Source: Mesobacterium_A hydrothermale (GTDB taxonomy: Bacteria; Pseudomonadota; Alphaproteobacteria; Rhodobacterales; Rhodobacteraceae). Taken from it: a stretch of 64,000 nucleotides of DNA. Each line of letters begins with the position of its first letter. Positions within the stretch are counted from its first letter, which is position 1. The notes beneath the pieces were generated by a model, which was given only the letters and a program-made list of their open reading frames with translations, was not told where the DNA came from and ran no database searches. The translations under genes were made by a program, and so were the position numbers. The stretch spans positions 1 through 64,000 of the forward strand of contig NZ_JAYLLH010000011.1 of NCBI RefSeq assembly GCF_035818635.1. The letters are read 5' to 3'. This document shows positions 15,577 through 23,996 of the stretch, one piece after another.

Positions 15577-17190
15577 ATGGAGCTCGGACTTATCGAGTTG
15601 TCGCGTCTGCAGTTTGCGATGACCGCCATGTATCACTTCCTCTTCGTGCCGCTGACGCTTGGTCTGTCGATCATCGTTGCGATCATGGAGACGGTCTATG
15701 TGATGACGAACCGCCCGATCTGGCGCCAGATGACCAAGTTCTGGGCCTCGCTGTTCGGAATCAACTTTGTTCTTGGCGTTGCAACCGGCATCACCATGGA
15801 ATTCCAGTTCGGCATGAACTGGAGCTACTACAGCCACTATGTCGGTGACATCTTTGGCGCGCCGCTGGCGGTCGAGGGTCTGATGGCCTTCTTCCTCGAA
15901 GCGACCTTCGTCGGCCTGATGTTCTTTGGCTGGGACAAGATGTCCAAGCCGGCACACGCGGTTGTCACCTGGCTTGTGGCCATCGGGTCGAACTTCTCGG
16001 CTTTGTGGATCCTGATCGCCAACGGCTGGATGCAGAACCCGGTTGGCGCAGAATTCAACCCCGACACCATGCGGATGGAAATGACGTCGTTCTTCGACGT
16101 GGTCTTCAACGAAGTCGCCCAGGCGAAATTCGTGCACACCGTGTCGGCCGGTTACGTGACCGCGTCGGTCTTCGTTCTGGGCGTTTCGGCGCTGTACCTG
16201 CTGCAAGGTCGTCACATGGACCTGGCCCGTCGGTCGATCTCGGTCGCGGCGGCCTTCGGTCTGGCCTCGGCCCTGTCGGTTGTCGTTCTTGGCGATGAAT
16301 CCGGCTATTCGGCAAGCCACACCCAGAAGATGAAACTGGCCGCGATCGAAGCAATGTGGGAAACTCACGACGCGCCCGCGCCGTTCACGCTGGTCGGTAT
16401 TCCGGACAAGGAAGCCCGTGAAACCCATTACGCGGTGGAAATTCCGTGGGTGATGGGCCTGATCGGCACCCGTTCGCTGACCCATGACATTCCGGGCATC
16501 AACGATCTGGTGAAAGAAGCAGAGCACAAGATCCAGCGTGGTCTGGTGGCTTATGACGCCCTGATGACCATCCGCGAACAGCGCGACAACACCCCGGCAG
16601 AGGTGCGCGCCGCTTTCGAGGAAAACTCGGACGACCTGGGCTTTGCCTTCCTGCTGAAGAAATACGTCGAGGATCCGCGTACCGCTACGCCGGAACAGAT
16701 CCAGATGGCTGCCAATGACACCATTCCCGGCGTCGGTCCGTTGTTCTGGGCCTTCCGTCTGATGGTTGCGCTGGGCTTCAGCTTCATCGCGGTCATGGTG
16801 TTCTTCTTCATCCGGGCCAACTTCTTCCAGATGCAGTTCCCGCGCTGGTCGCTTTATGCCGCCGTCGCCATCATCCCGACGCCGTGGCTCGCTGCAGAGC
16901 TGGGCTGGTTCGTCGCCGAATTCGGGCGTCAGCCGTGGACCGTGGACGGCGTTCTGCCGACCGCCCTGTCGGCCTCGCACCTGTCGGTGGGCGACCTGCT
17001 GATCACCCTGGCCGGGTTCGTCACCTTCTATTCCATCCTGTTCATCATCGAGATGAGCCTGATGGTGAAATACATCAAGAAGGGCCCGTACATGGACGTT
17101 CCGGAAACCGCGACCTGGCAGGAGCGCCATGAGCACCGCCTGCGCACCCATGATGGCCAGGGCCCGTTCGCGCCCACGCCTGCGGAGTAA
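15577..17190 (+). CDS. cydA: cytochrome bd ubiquinol oxidase subunit I
   Basis: Haem-carrying subunit of cytochrome bd, which oxidises quinol and reduces oxygen with high affinity without pumping protons. The protein of 537 residues has the usual nine or so membrane helices. The N-terminus MELGLIELSRLQFAMTAMYH carries the haem b595 ligand at His20, and the GRQPW motif of the quinol-oxidase domain lies in EFGRQPWTVDGVL. The ATG at 15577 is chosen over the one at 15571 because GAGGAG at 15564-15569 gives seven-base spacing to the former and only one base to the latter. Control by FNR is suggested by the upstream box. Confidence 0.97.
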   Translation: MELGLIELSRLQFAMTAMYHFLFVPLTLGLSIIVAIMETVYVMTNRPIWRQMTKFWASLFGINFVLGVATGITMEFQFGMNWSYYSHYVGDIFGAPLAVEGLMAFFLEATFVGLMFFGWDKMSKPAHAVVTWLVAIGSNFSALWILIANGWMQNPVGAEFNPDTMRMEMTSFFDVVFNEVAQAKFVHTVSAGYVTASVFVLGVSALYLLQGRHMDLARRSISVAAAFGLASALSVVVLGDESGYSASHTQKMKLAAIEAMWETHDAPAPFTLVGIPDKEARETHYAVEIPWVMGLIGTRSLTHDIPGINDLVKEAEHKIQRGLVAYDALMTIREQRDNTPAEVRAAFEENSDDLGFAFLLKKYVEDPRTATPEQIQMAANDTIPGVGPLFWAFRLMVALGFSFIAVMVFFFIRANFFQMQFPRWSLYAAVAIIPTPWLAAELGWFVAEFGRQPWTVDGVLPTALSASHLSVGDLLITLAGFVTFYSILFIIEMSLMVKYIKKGPYMDVPETATWQERHEHRLRTHDGQGPFAPTPAE

Positions 17191-17195
17191 ATCAC

Positions 17196-18356
17196 ATGAT
17201 CCTTCATGACCTTTTCACCTTCGAATTCCTGCGCGTGGTCTGGTGGGCCCTGCTTGGGGTCCTTCTGATCGGCTTTGCCCTGACCGACGGGTTCGACATG
17301 GGTGTCGGTGCGCTGCTGCCCTTCGTCGGCAAGAACGGCATGGAACGCCGCATCACCATCAACACCATCGGCCCGGTCTGGGAAGGCAACCAGGTGTGGT
17401 TCATCCTGGGCGGTGGCGCGATCTTCGCCGCCTGGCCGCCGCTCTACGCGGTCAGCTTCTCGGGGTTCTACCTGGCGATGTTCGCGGTGCTGGCTGCCCT
17501 GATCCTGCGTCCCGTCGGCTTCAAGTACCGCTCCAAGCGTGACAGCCAGGCATGGCGCAACGGTTGGGACTGGGCACTTTTCGTCGGCGGTGCGGTTCCG
17601 GCCCTGCTGTTCGGCGTGGCGGTGGGCAACGTTCTGCTGGGCGTGCCGTTCCACCTGACCCCGGACCTGATGCCGATGTATGACGGCACCTTCTACGGCA
17701 AGTTCCTGGGGCTGTTGCGTCCCTTCGCCCTGCTGGCCGGTGTCGTGTCGCTGTCTATGCTGCTTATGCACGGCGCGGCGTGGCTGACGCTCAAGGCGGA
17801 AGGCCCGGTGCAGGAACGCGCCCGCAAGATCGGCACCGTTGCCGGGATCGTGGCCGCGGCGTCTTATGCGCTGGCAGGTGTCTGGCTTGCGATCGGGGTC
17901 GACGGCTTTGCCATCGTTGGCGAAGTGGTCAAGGACGGCCCGTCGAACCCGCTGTATTCCGAAGTCGCCCGCGGCGGCAGCTGGATCAGCGCCTATGCCG
18001 AACGTCCGTGGATCATCATCGCTCCGGTCATGGGCTTTGCCGGGATTGCCATGGCGGTTATGGGGCTGCGCGCCGGTCGCGAAGTGTCCACCCTGTTGTG
18101 GTCGAAACTGGCAATCACCGGGATCATCTCTTCGGTTGGCCTGACGATGTTCCCGTTCATCCTGCCGTCGACCGTGGATACGAACAGCTCTTTGACCGTC
18201 TGGGACAGCTCGTCCTCGCATCTGACGCTGTTCGTGATGCTGGTTATGGCACTGATCTTCATGCCGATCATCCTCGCTTACACCTCCTGGGTCTACAAGG
18301 TCCTGTGGGGCAAGGTGACCGAGGCTGACGTGACCGGCAACCCGACCTCCTACTGA
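17196..18356 (+). CDS. cydB: cytochrome bd ubiquinol oxidase subunit II
   Basis: The 386-residue second subunit of cytochrome bd, a multi-helix membrane protein that pairs with CydA. The N-terminal region has the conserved FALTDGFDMGVG segment and the following block (RITINTIGPVWEGNQVWFIL) is typical. It starts five bases after cydA and is followed 15 bases later by cydX, so the three form one operon. Confidence 0.97.
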   Translation: MILHDLFTFEFLRVVWWALLGVLLIGFALTDGFDMGVGALLPFVGKNGMERRITINTIGPVWEGNQVWFILGGGAIFAAWPPLYAVSFSGFYLAMFAVLAALILRPVGFKYRSKRDSQAWRNGWDWALFVGGAVPALLFGVAVGNVLLGVPFHLTPDLMPMYDGTFYGKFLGLLRPFALLAGVVSLSMLLMHGAAWLTLKAEGPVQERARKIGTVAGIVAAASYALAGVWLAIGVDGFAIVGEVVKDGPSNPLYSEVARGGSWISAYAERPWIIIAPVMGFAGIAMAVMGLRAGREVSTLLWSKLAITGIISSVGLTMFPFILPSTVDTNSSLTVWDSSSSHLTLFVMLVMALIFMPIILAYTSWVYKVLWGKVTEADVTGNPTSY

Positions 18357-18371
18357 GAAAGGAACCTGAAC

Positions 18372-18527
18372 ATGTGGTATTTTGCATGGATCCTTGGTCT
18401 TCCTCTGGCCGCCCTTCTGGCTGTTCTGAACGCCATGTGGCTGGAACTGCGCACCGATGCCTGCTTTGCCGGTGAAGGCGAATGCCCGGTGGGTGAGCAC
18501 CACAACAAGGACCATTTCCACGGCTGA
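18372..18527 (+). CDS. cydX: cytochrome bd small subunit CydX with a Cys/His-rich tail
   Basis: A 51-residue membrane protein starting at an ATG 15 bases after cydB, with a GAAAGGAAC ribosome-binding site. The N-terminus MWYFAWILGLPLAALLAVLN is the CydX signature: a single transmembrane helix needed for stability and activity of cytochrome bd. Most CydX proteins end soon after the helix at 30-40 residues. This one continues with a hydrophilic tail holding two cysteines (31 and 38) and four histidines in the last nine residues. The tail has no assigned role and could bind metal. The identification as CydX is firm. Confidence 0.9.
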   Translation: MWYFAWILGLPLAALLAVLNAMWLELRTDACFAGEGECPVGEHHNKDHFHG

Positions 18528-18588
18528 TGCGTGGACATGAACGCCGCAGCCTGACCCATCGTCCCGGGCCGCGCTGCACATAGGGACC

Positions 18589-18612
18589 GGGGCGGTCTTG
18601 CAGGACCGCCCC
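18589..18612 (+). terminator. GC hairpin after cydX
   Basis: Perfect 9-bp inverted repeat (GGGGCGGTC / GACCGCCCC, 6-base loop) about 60 bp after cydX. No T-run follows. It probably ends or attenuates the cydABX message. Confidence 0.55.
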
Positions 18613-18734
18613 GACGCCCCACGGAAATTGCCCGATAGTCTCTCTCTCCCATCTGCCCGGCGCACGGGCAACGGAACCGCCGCAAGGTGGAACCGTACGC
18701 GCCGCGGCAACCCTAATCCGACAGAGGTAACCAT

Positions 18735-19172
18735 ATGAAACGCACCCTGACCGCCGCGCTGATCGCAGCCGCTGCTTTCGCCGCTCCGGCCAAGGCCGAA
18801 AACGCCGAGAAGCTTGTGACCGTGGTGACTGCACCCGAGGCGCAGACCCAGCTGATGGCCATGGTCCTGACGTTCCAGGCCGCCAAGCAAGGCGTAACCC
18901 CGCACATCCTGCTGTGCGGTCCGGCAGCGGACATCGCCCTGAAGGACGCGCCGGAAAGCGCGACCGCAGGCCAGCCGCCCAAGAACATGAGCCCCCAGGG
19001 CCTGATGAAGATGATCATGGCAGAGCCGGGCGCCAAGGTCGAAGTCTGCGCCATCTACCTGCCGGGCAAGGGTGCGGATGCATCCGTGCTGATCGACGGT
19101 GTGGGTGTGGCCAACCCCGGCGCCATGGCCGGCGCCATCGTCGCCGAAAATACCCGCGTGATGAGCTATTGA
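18735..19172 (+). CDS. secreted DsrE-family protein
   Basis: A 145-residue protein with a clear Sec signal peptide (MKRTLTAALIAAAAFAAPAKA, likely cut after residue 21). The mature part reads like a DsrE/F-fold domain: beta-alpha repeats with a cysteine in HILLCGPAADIAL (Cys61) and another in VEVCAIYLPGKG (Cys105). DsrE-type proteins often carry or relay sulfur on cysteine, but secreted versions are poorly characterised. It follows the cydABX operon by ~200 bp with a hairpin between, has its own GAGG ribosome-binding site, and ends before a strong terminator. Function is not established; a periplasmic thiol or sulfur role would fit its CydDC neighbours. Confidence 0.75.
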   Translation: MKRTLTAALIAAAAFAAPAKAENAEKLVTVVTAPEAQTQLMAMVLTFQAAKQGVTPHILLCGPAADIALKDAPESATAGQPPKNMSPQGLMKMIMAEPGAKVEVCAIYLPGKGADASVLIDGVGVANPGAMAGAIVAENTRVMSY

Positions 19173-19188
19173 TCCACGCGTGAACCCG

Positions 19189-19224
19189 CCGCAGTCCGGT
19201 GTTCGGACTGCGGTTTTTCTTTTT
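19189..19224 (+). terminator. rho-independent terminator after the DsrE-family gene
   Basis: Perfect 10-bp stem CCGCAGTCCG / CGGACTGCGG with a 5-base loop, followed by TTTTTCTTTTT. Confidence 0.93.
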
Positions 19225-19235
19225 CCCTTGAATAG

Positions 19236-19249
19236 ATCAAACGTTTGAT
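19236..19249. promoter_or_regulatory. palindromic operator before the TetR gene
   Basis: ATCAAACGTTTGAT is a perfect 14-bp palindrome 18 bp before the start of the TetR-family gene. This is the expected position and form of an autoregulatory operator. Confidence 0.65.
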
Positions 19250-19266
19250 TTAATTCCGAACGCAAG

Positions 19267-19905
19267 ATGGACGCCGCAGAGACCCACCCGACGCGGGCGG
19301 CCCTTGTGCAAGCAGCGCTAGAGCTGTTTGGCCAGCAGGGGTTCGATGCAACATCGACCCGCCAGCTTGCTGAGCGGGCCGGGGTCAATGTCGCGGCGAT
19401 CTCTTATCACTTCGGTGGCAAGGCCGGGTTGCGCAGCGCGTGCGCGCAGGCTGTCGTCAGCAGGATTTCGCAGGCGTTCGGCGCCGCCATGGACAGCGAC
19501 ATGCCGCAATCACCCGCCGCGGCCGCCGACCAGATCGAGGCCGTGTTGCGCCGTCTTGTGTCGCTTCTGGTGGCCGCGCCGGATACGCAGGGCATGGTCG
19601 CTTTTGTCCTGCGCGAACTGAGCCATCCCGGCGAAGTGACCGATACCATCTATTCGCAGGTCTTTGCCCCGCGCCATGCGCATTTGTGCCGCTTGTGGGC
19701 GATTGCCACCGGGCAGCCGCCTGAGGCCGAGGCGACCCGCCTGACGGTGTTTTCGATCATCGGGCAGGTCCTGTATTTCCGCATCGCCCAGCCTATCGTC
19801 GAACGCCGGATGGATTGGGCCGGCATTGGACAAGAGCAAGCCGGACAGATTGCCGATGTCGTTGTCAGAAACCTTCGCGCCACACTGGAAAGGCACCAGA
19901 TATGA
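19267..19905 (+). CDS. TetR-family regulator of the adjacent exporter (CecR-like)
   Basis: A 212-residue TetR repressor. The helix-turn-helix lies at residues ~10-55 (RQLAERAGVNVAAISYHFGG). The C-terminal domain (LLVAAPDTQGMVAFVLREL, then VFSIIGQVLYFRIAQPI) is like that of CecR/YbiH regulators, which control YbhGFSR-type exporters. It is the first gene of a four-gene unit in which each stop overlaps or nearly touches the next start, and a perfect palindrome precedes it. It probably represses the whole unit until a toxic ligand binds. Confidence 0.85.
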   Translation: MDAAETHPTRAALVQAALELFGQQGFDATSTRQLAERAGVNVAAISYHFGGKAGLRSACAQAVVSRISQAFGAAMDSDMPQSPAAAADQIEAVLRRLVSLLVAAPDTQGMVAFVLRELSHPGEVTDTIYSQVFAPRHAHLCRLWAIATGQPPEAEATRLTVFSIIGQVLYFRIAQPIVERRMDWAGIGQEQAGQIADVVVRNLRATLERHQI

Positions 19906-20855
19906 GCCTTCTTTGCAGTTTGCCTTTTGCCGCCGCGCTGTTTGCCGGTTGCGCGCCACCCTCACCGCTGGCGACAGGGTATGTCGAGGGCGAGTATGTG
20001 CTTGTTGCCCCTGTCGAGGTTGCGCAGGTCGAACAGATCGCGGTGGCGCGTGGCGACAAGGTGGCTGCGGGGGATCTGCTGGTGTCGATGGACAGCCGCG
20101 ACGCCGAAATCGCCGTGGCTGAAGCGACCGCCAACCTGGCCCAGGCGCAAAGCCAGTTGGCTGATCTTCTGGAAGGCGCCCGCCCCGAGGAAATCGCAGT
20201 GATCGAGGCCAATCTGGCGTCGGCCAAGCTGCAGGCGGATGAGGCGGAACGCGAACGTGATCGGGTCAGGCAACTGTACGAAAAAGGCGTGGCGACGATT
20301 GCGCAACGCGACAATGCGGTGACGGCAGCGGATGTGGCAGAGGCTCGGGTCACGCAGATCTCGGCGGAGTTGGCCGTGGCAAGACTGCCTGCGCGCCCGC
20401 AGGCCATCGACCGCGCCAAGGCGGCGGTCGATGCGGCCGAAGCCGCGCGGAACAAGGCAGAGTGGCGGCTGGATCAACGCAAACTGACGCTGTCCGAGCC
20501 GGTGACCGTTGTCGATGTGATCCGGCAGGTGGGTGAACTGGCGGGACCATCCGCGCCCGTGCTGTCGGTGTTGCCCGACGGCGCGGTGAAGCTGCGGCTG
20601 TATGTGCCGGAAACGGCCTTTGAATCGCTGAAGATCGGTGCCTTGCTGAAGGTCAGTTGCGATGGCTGCGCGCCGGATCTGACCGCGAAGATCAGCTATA
20701 TCTCGGATGAACCGGAATTCACGCCGCCCGTGATCTACTCTCTCGAGAACCGGCAGAAGCTGGTCTACCTGATCGAGGCGCGCCCGTCCGATGGCAAGCG
20801 GCTGAAACCCGGGCAGATCGTCGACGTGTCCTATGCGGGGGGGCAGGGTGGCTGA
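19902..20855 (+). CDS. HlyD/YbhG-type membrane-fusion lipoprotein
   Basis: A periplasmic adaptor of 317 residues linking an inner-membrane ABC exporter to the outer membrane. The start at 19902 overlaps the tetR stop (ATGA). The N-terminus ends in LFAGC, a lipobox, so the mature protein should be lipid-anchored at Cys19. It has a biotinyl-lipoyl-like segment (GDKVAAGDLLVSMDSRDAEI), a long alpha-helical hairpin with Glu/Ala/Arg-rich heptads (~residues 60-190), and a beta-barrel C-terminal part (LRLYVPETAFESLKIG). The gene order matches E. coli ybiH-ybhG-ybhF. Confidence 0.87.
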   Translation: MSLLCSLPFAAALFAGCAPPSPLATGYVEGEYVLVAPVEVAQVEQIAVARGDKVAAGDLLVSMDSRDAEIAVAEATANLAQAQSQLADLLEGARPEEIAVIEANLASAKLQADEAERERDRVRQLYEKGVATIAQRDNAVTAADVAEARVTQISAELAVARLPARPQAIDRAKAAVDAAEAARNKAEWRLDQRKLTLSEPVTVVDVIRQVGELAGPSAPVLSVLPDGAVKLRLYVPETAFESLKIGALLKVSCDGCAPDLTAKISYISDEPEFTPPVIYSLENRQKLVYLIEARPSDGKRLKPGQIVDVSYAGGQGG

Positions 20856-21771
20856 ACCGGCGATCACAGTCACCGGCCTGACCAAGCGGTTCGGAGACCG
20901 GACCGTGGCAGATGGTGTGACCCTGTCGGTCAGGAAAGGCGAGATCATGGGATTCCTTGGCCCCAACGGGTCGGGCAAGACCACGACGATCCGCATGATG
21001 TGCGGCCTGCTGGAACCGGACGAAGGCGAAGGTCGCGTTCTGGGTTTTGATATCCGCAAGGATCGCGGTGCGATCAAGCGAAGGGTTGGCTACATGACCC
21101 AGCGGTTTTCGTTCTACGAAGACCTAACGATCCGCGAAAACCTGTGCTTTGTGGCCGGGCTTTATGGCATGCGTCGGCCCGGCAAGGCGGTGCGGGACAC
21201 GCTGGCCGACCTTGGGCTCAGTTCGCGGCAGAACCAGTTGGCGGGATCGCTTTCGGGGGGCTGGAAGCAGCGCCTGGCGCTGGCGGCCTGTGTCATGCAC
21301 AAGCCCGACCTGCTGTTGCTGGATGAACCGACTGCGGGCGTCGATCCCAAGGCGCGGCGCGAATTCTGGGACGAGATCCACCGGCTGGCGCAGGGCGGCA
21401 TGACGGTTCTGGTCTCCACGCATTACATGGACGAGGCCGAACGGTGCCATCGCATCGCATACATCTCTTACGGTCACCTGATCGCCACAGGCACCGTAGC
21501 CGAAGTGGTCAGGAACGCAGGCCTGACCACCATGGTGGTCTTCGGTGCGGACACGGCAGAAGCCGCAAAACGTCTGAAAGGCGCACCAGGCGTCGATCAG
21601 ATTGCGCCATTCGGGGCCACGCTGCACGTGGTCGGGCACGACGCCAAAGCCTTGAAGGAAACGGTCGTGCGCGTGGCGCAAGACACCGGCACCCAAGCAG
21701 CCCCGGCAGAGACCAGCCTTGAAGATGTGTTCATCCAGTTGATGGGCCGCGCAGAGGACAACATGGCATGA
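20848..21771 (+). CDS. ABC exporter ATP-binding protein (YbhF-like)
   Basis: ATPase of 307 residues when started at the GTG at 20848, which has a run of G just upstream; an ATG at 20833 would add five residues. Walker A is GPNGSGKTTT, the signature is SLSGGWKQRLAL, Walker B is LLLLDEPTAGVD, and the switch histidine is in VSTHYMDEAERC. E. coli YbhF has two such domains in one chain; this has one. It overlaps the adaptor gene by 8 bp and the permease gene by 4 bp, so the three are translationally coupled. Confidence 0.92.
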   Translation: MAEPAITVTGLTKRFGDRTVADGVTLSVRKGEIMGFLGPNGSGKTTTIRMMCGLLEPDEGEGRVLGFDIRKDRGAIKRRVGYMTQRFSFYEDLTIRENLCFVAGLYGMRRPGKAVRDTLADLGLSSRQNQLAGSLSGGWKQRLALAACVMHKPDLLLLDEPTAGVDPKARREFWDEIHRLAQGGMTVLVSTHYMDEAERCHRIAYISYGHLIATGTVAEVVRNAGLTTMVVFGADTAEAAKRLKGAPGVDQIAPFGATLHVVGHDAKALKETVVRVAQDTGTQAAPAETSLEDVFIQLMGRAEDNMA

Positions 21772-22892
21772 GCCGCTTTTTCTCTCTGACCCGTCTTTGG
21801 GCGCTGTTGGTCAAGGAAACCATCCAGATGCGGCGCGACAGGATCACCTTTGGGATGATGCTGGGGGTGCCACTGCTACAGTTGATGCTGTTTGGTTTTG
21901 CCATCAATCTCGATCCCAAAGAACTGCCCGCCGCATTGGTTGCCCCGACCCAGGACAGGTTCACCCGCGCCATGGTGTCGGCGTTGGAGTTGACCGGGTA
22001 CTATCGTTTCATTGCGCCCGATGCGACTGCGGCGGAGGCCGAGGAAATGATCGCGCGCGGCGACGTGTCCTTTGTTGTCACAGTCCCGTCGGATTTCGGG
22101 CGCCGGATCGAGCGTAACGACACGGCCACGATCCTGATCGACGCCGATGCCACGGATCCGGCGGTGGCCTCCGGCGCGATCTCGACCCTCAGTACCGTGG
22201 CCGCGAGCGCGCTGCGGCGCGAAGCCGGGACAGAGACAAGCGCGCAGCAGCCGGTATCGATCATTGTGCACAAACGCTATAACCCCGAGGGCATCACCCA
22301 ATACAACATCGTGCCAGGCCTTCTGGGGGTTATCCTGCAACTGACCATGGTGATGATGACCGCCATGGCCCTGACCCGCGAAACCGAGCGCGGGACGATG
22401 GAAAACCTGCTGTCGATGCCCGCGACCCCGCTGGAGATCATGCTGGGCAAGGTCGTTCCCTACCTTGGTGTCGGCGCGGTGCAGGTGGCGGTTGTGCTGG
22501 TGTCCGCCCGTGTGGTGTTCGACGTTCCCTTTGTCGGAGCGGTTTCGCTGGTGCTGGCGGGGGTGTTTGTCTTTGTTCTGGCGCTGGTAATCCTTGGCTA
22601 CCTGATCTCGACGCTATCGCGCACACAGATGCAGGCGATGCAGATCACGTTTTTCTTTTTCCTTCCGTCGCTGCTGCTTTCGGGGTTCATGTTCCCGTTC
22701 CGCGGAATGCCGATCTGGGCGCAATACCTGGGCGAGGTTTTCCCGCTGACACATTTCCTGCGCCTGATCCGCGCGGTTATGCTGAAAGGGGCCGGGCCTG
22801 ATACAGTGGCTGGGCCGTTCCTTGCGCTTATGGCGTTTGCCATGGTGCTGGCAGGGATTGCGCTCTTGCGGTTTCGGCGAACACTGGACTGA
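21768..22892 (+). CDS. ABC-2 type exporter permease (YbhS/YbhR-like)
   Basis: A 374-residue ABC-2 permease with one N-terminal helix, a large periplasmic loop (about residues 45-180) and five C-terminal helices. The block ETERGTMENLLSMPATPLEI is typical of the family. E. coli has two permeases, YbhS and YbhR; only one is present here, so it probably works as a homodimer. It ends the tetR-hlyD-ATPase-permease unit and is followed by two GC hairpins. Confidence 0.88.
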   Translation: MSRFFSLTRLWALLVKETIQMRRDRITFGMMLGVPLLQLMLFGFAINLDPKELPAALVAPTQDRFTRAMVSALELTGYYRFIAPDATAAEAEEMIARGDVSFVVTVPSDFGRRIERNDTATILIDADATDPAVASGAISTLSTVAASALRREAGTETSAQQPVSIIVHKRYNPEGITQYNIVPGLLGVILQLTMVMMTAMALTRETERGTMENLLSMPATPLEIMLGKVVPYLGVGAVQVAVVLVSARVVFDVPFVGAVSLVLAGVFVFVLALVILGYLISTLSRTQMQAMQITFFFFLPSLLLSGFMFPFRGMPIWAQYLGEVFPLTHFLRLIRAVMLKGAGPDTVAGPFLALMAFAMVLAGIALLRFRRTLD

Positions 22893-22898
22893 GCGGTG

Positions 22899-22943
22899 TC
22901 GGATCGCATGCGGCGATCCGATCAGGGCGCGCTGATGCGCGCC
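22899..22943. terminator. paired hairpins in the convergent exporter/fliP gap
   Basis: Two inverted repeats: TCGGATCG / CGATCCGA (22899-22921) and GGCGCGC / GCGCGCC (22926-22943). They sit between the converging exporter permease and fliP genes, where they could end transcription from either side. No T-runs are present. Confidence 0.5.
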
Positions 22944-23007
22944 ACGGGCATACCCCCAAGGTATTTGAACAGTAAAAGAGGCAGAAGGCCGTGCTGCGCC
23001 AGGGTGG

Positions 23008-23715
23008 TCAGAAGTAACTTCGGATCATACTGCCTGTGATCAGCGCCCAACCATCGGCGACGACGAAGAATGCCAGTTTGAAGGGAAGCGACACGACGGC
23101 CGGCGGTACCATCATCATGCCCATCGACATCAGGATTGCGGCGACGACGAGGTCGATGATCAGGAAGGGCAGGAAGATCAGGAACCCGACCTGGAAGGCG
23201 CGGGCGACTTCGGAGAGCATGAAACTGGGGATCAGCACCGAGAGTTGCGGGGTGCCCGTCGTGTTTTCGGGCGGGCGCAGCGCCTCGAGGCTGGCAAGGG
23301 TGTCTGGATCGACCCGCGCGGTCATAAACGTGCGAAACGGTTCTGCAGCGCGCTCAAGGCCGACCTCAAGGCTGACCTGCGCGTCGATCATCGGCGCGAA
23401 GCCGTCGGTCCAGGCCAGGGTGAACACCGGCTCCATCACGAAATAGGTCACGAACAGGGCCAGCGATACGATCAGCATGTTGGGGGGAGACTGCTGCAAC
23501 CCGATGGCTTGCCGCAGGATCGACAGGACCGTGACGACGAAGGGAAAGCAGGTCACCATGATGGCAATGCCGGGGGCCAGCGAAAGCAAGGTGATCAATG
23601 CGATCAGCTGCAGGCTGGTGCTGGTCAGGCTGCCATCGCCCAGTGACAGGGTCAGTTCCTGCGCGGCGGCAGGTCCAGCGGGCAGGACAAGCAGCAGCAG
23701 AAGAAACCGTATCAT
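23008..23715 (-). CDS. fliP: flagellar export gate protein FliP
   Basis: A 235-residue core component of the flagellar type III export gate. It starts with a signal-peptide-like segment ending in AAAQE, then shows the family blocks SLAPGIAIMVTCFPFVVTVL, RQAIGLQQSPPNMLIVSLAL and SFMLSEVARAFQVGFLIFLP with several membrane helices. It is the last gene of the minus-strand fliF-fliH-fliN-fliP set and overlaps fliN by 4 bp. Confidence 0.95.
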   Translation of the reverse strand: MIRFLLLLLVLPAGPAAAQELTLSLGDGSLTSTSLQLIALITLLSLAPGIAIMVTCFPFVVTVLSILRQAIGLQQSPPNMLIVSLALFVTYFVMEPVFTLAWTDGFAPMIDAQVSLEVGLERAAEPFRTFMTARVDPDTLASLEALRPPENTTGTPQLSVLIPSFMLSEVARAFQVGFLIFLPFLIIDLVVAAILMSMGMMMVPPAVVSLPFKLAFFVVADGWALITGSMIRSYF

Positions 23716-23996
23716 GCGGGCGGCTGCATTTGCACGACTTCGACAATGCGCACCGCCAAGCGCCCGGGCCCGTCGTCCTCGACCACTTCAAGCGTCCCGA
23801 TGCCAATCAGCCGGTCGCCAACGTAGAGCTCTACAGGGTCATCAATCTGCCGGTCCAATGTCAGAACGCTGTCCTTGTCCAGTTGCAGCAGGTCCCGCAC
23901 CAAGGGGCGGGCGTGGCCAACCGAGACCGTGATTTCTATGGGCACCTCTGTCAGAGGGTTTGGGCGGGCGCGTGTCGCGGGCATCGCATCATCCAT
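23712..23996 (-). CDS. fliN: flagellar motor switch protein FliN
   Basis: A 94-residue C-ring protein. Residues 17-90 form the SpoA-like domain (VPIEITVSVGHARPLVRDLL, then VELYVGDRLIGIGTLEVVED). It overlaps fliP by 4 bp and the fliH-like gene by 8 bp. FliM and FliG are not in the window. Confidence 0.93.
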   Translation of the reverse strand: MDDAMPATRARPNPLTEVPIEITVSVGHARPLVRDLLQLDKDSVLTLDRQIDDPVELYVGDRLIGIGTLEVVEDDGPGRLAVRIVEVVQMQPPA

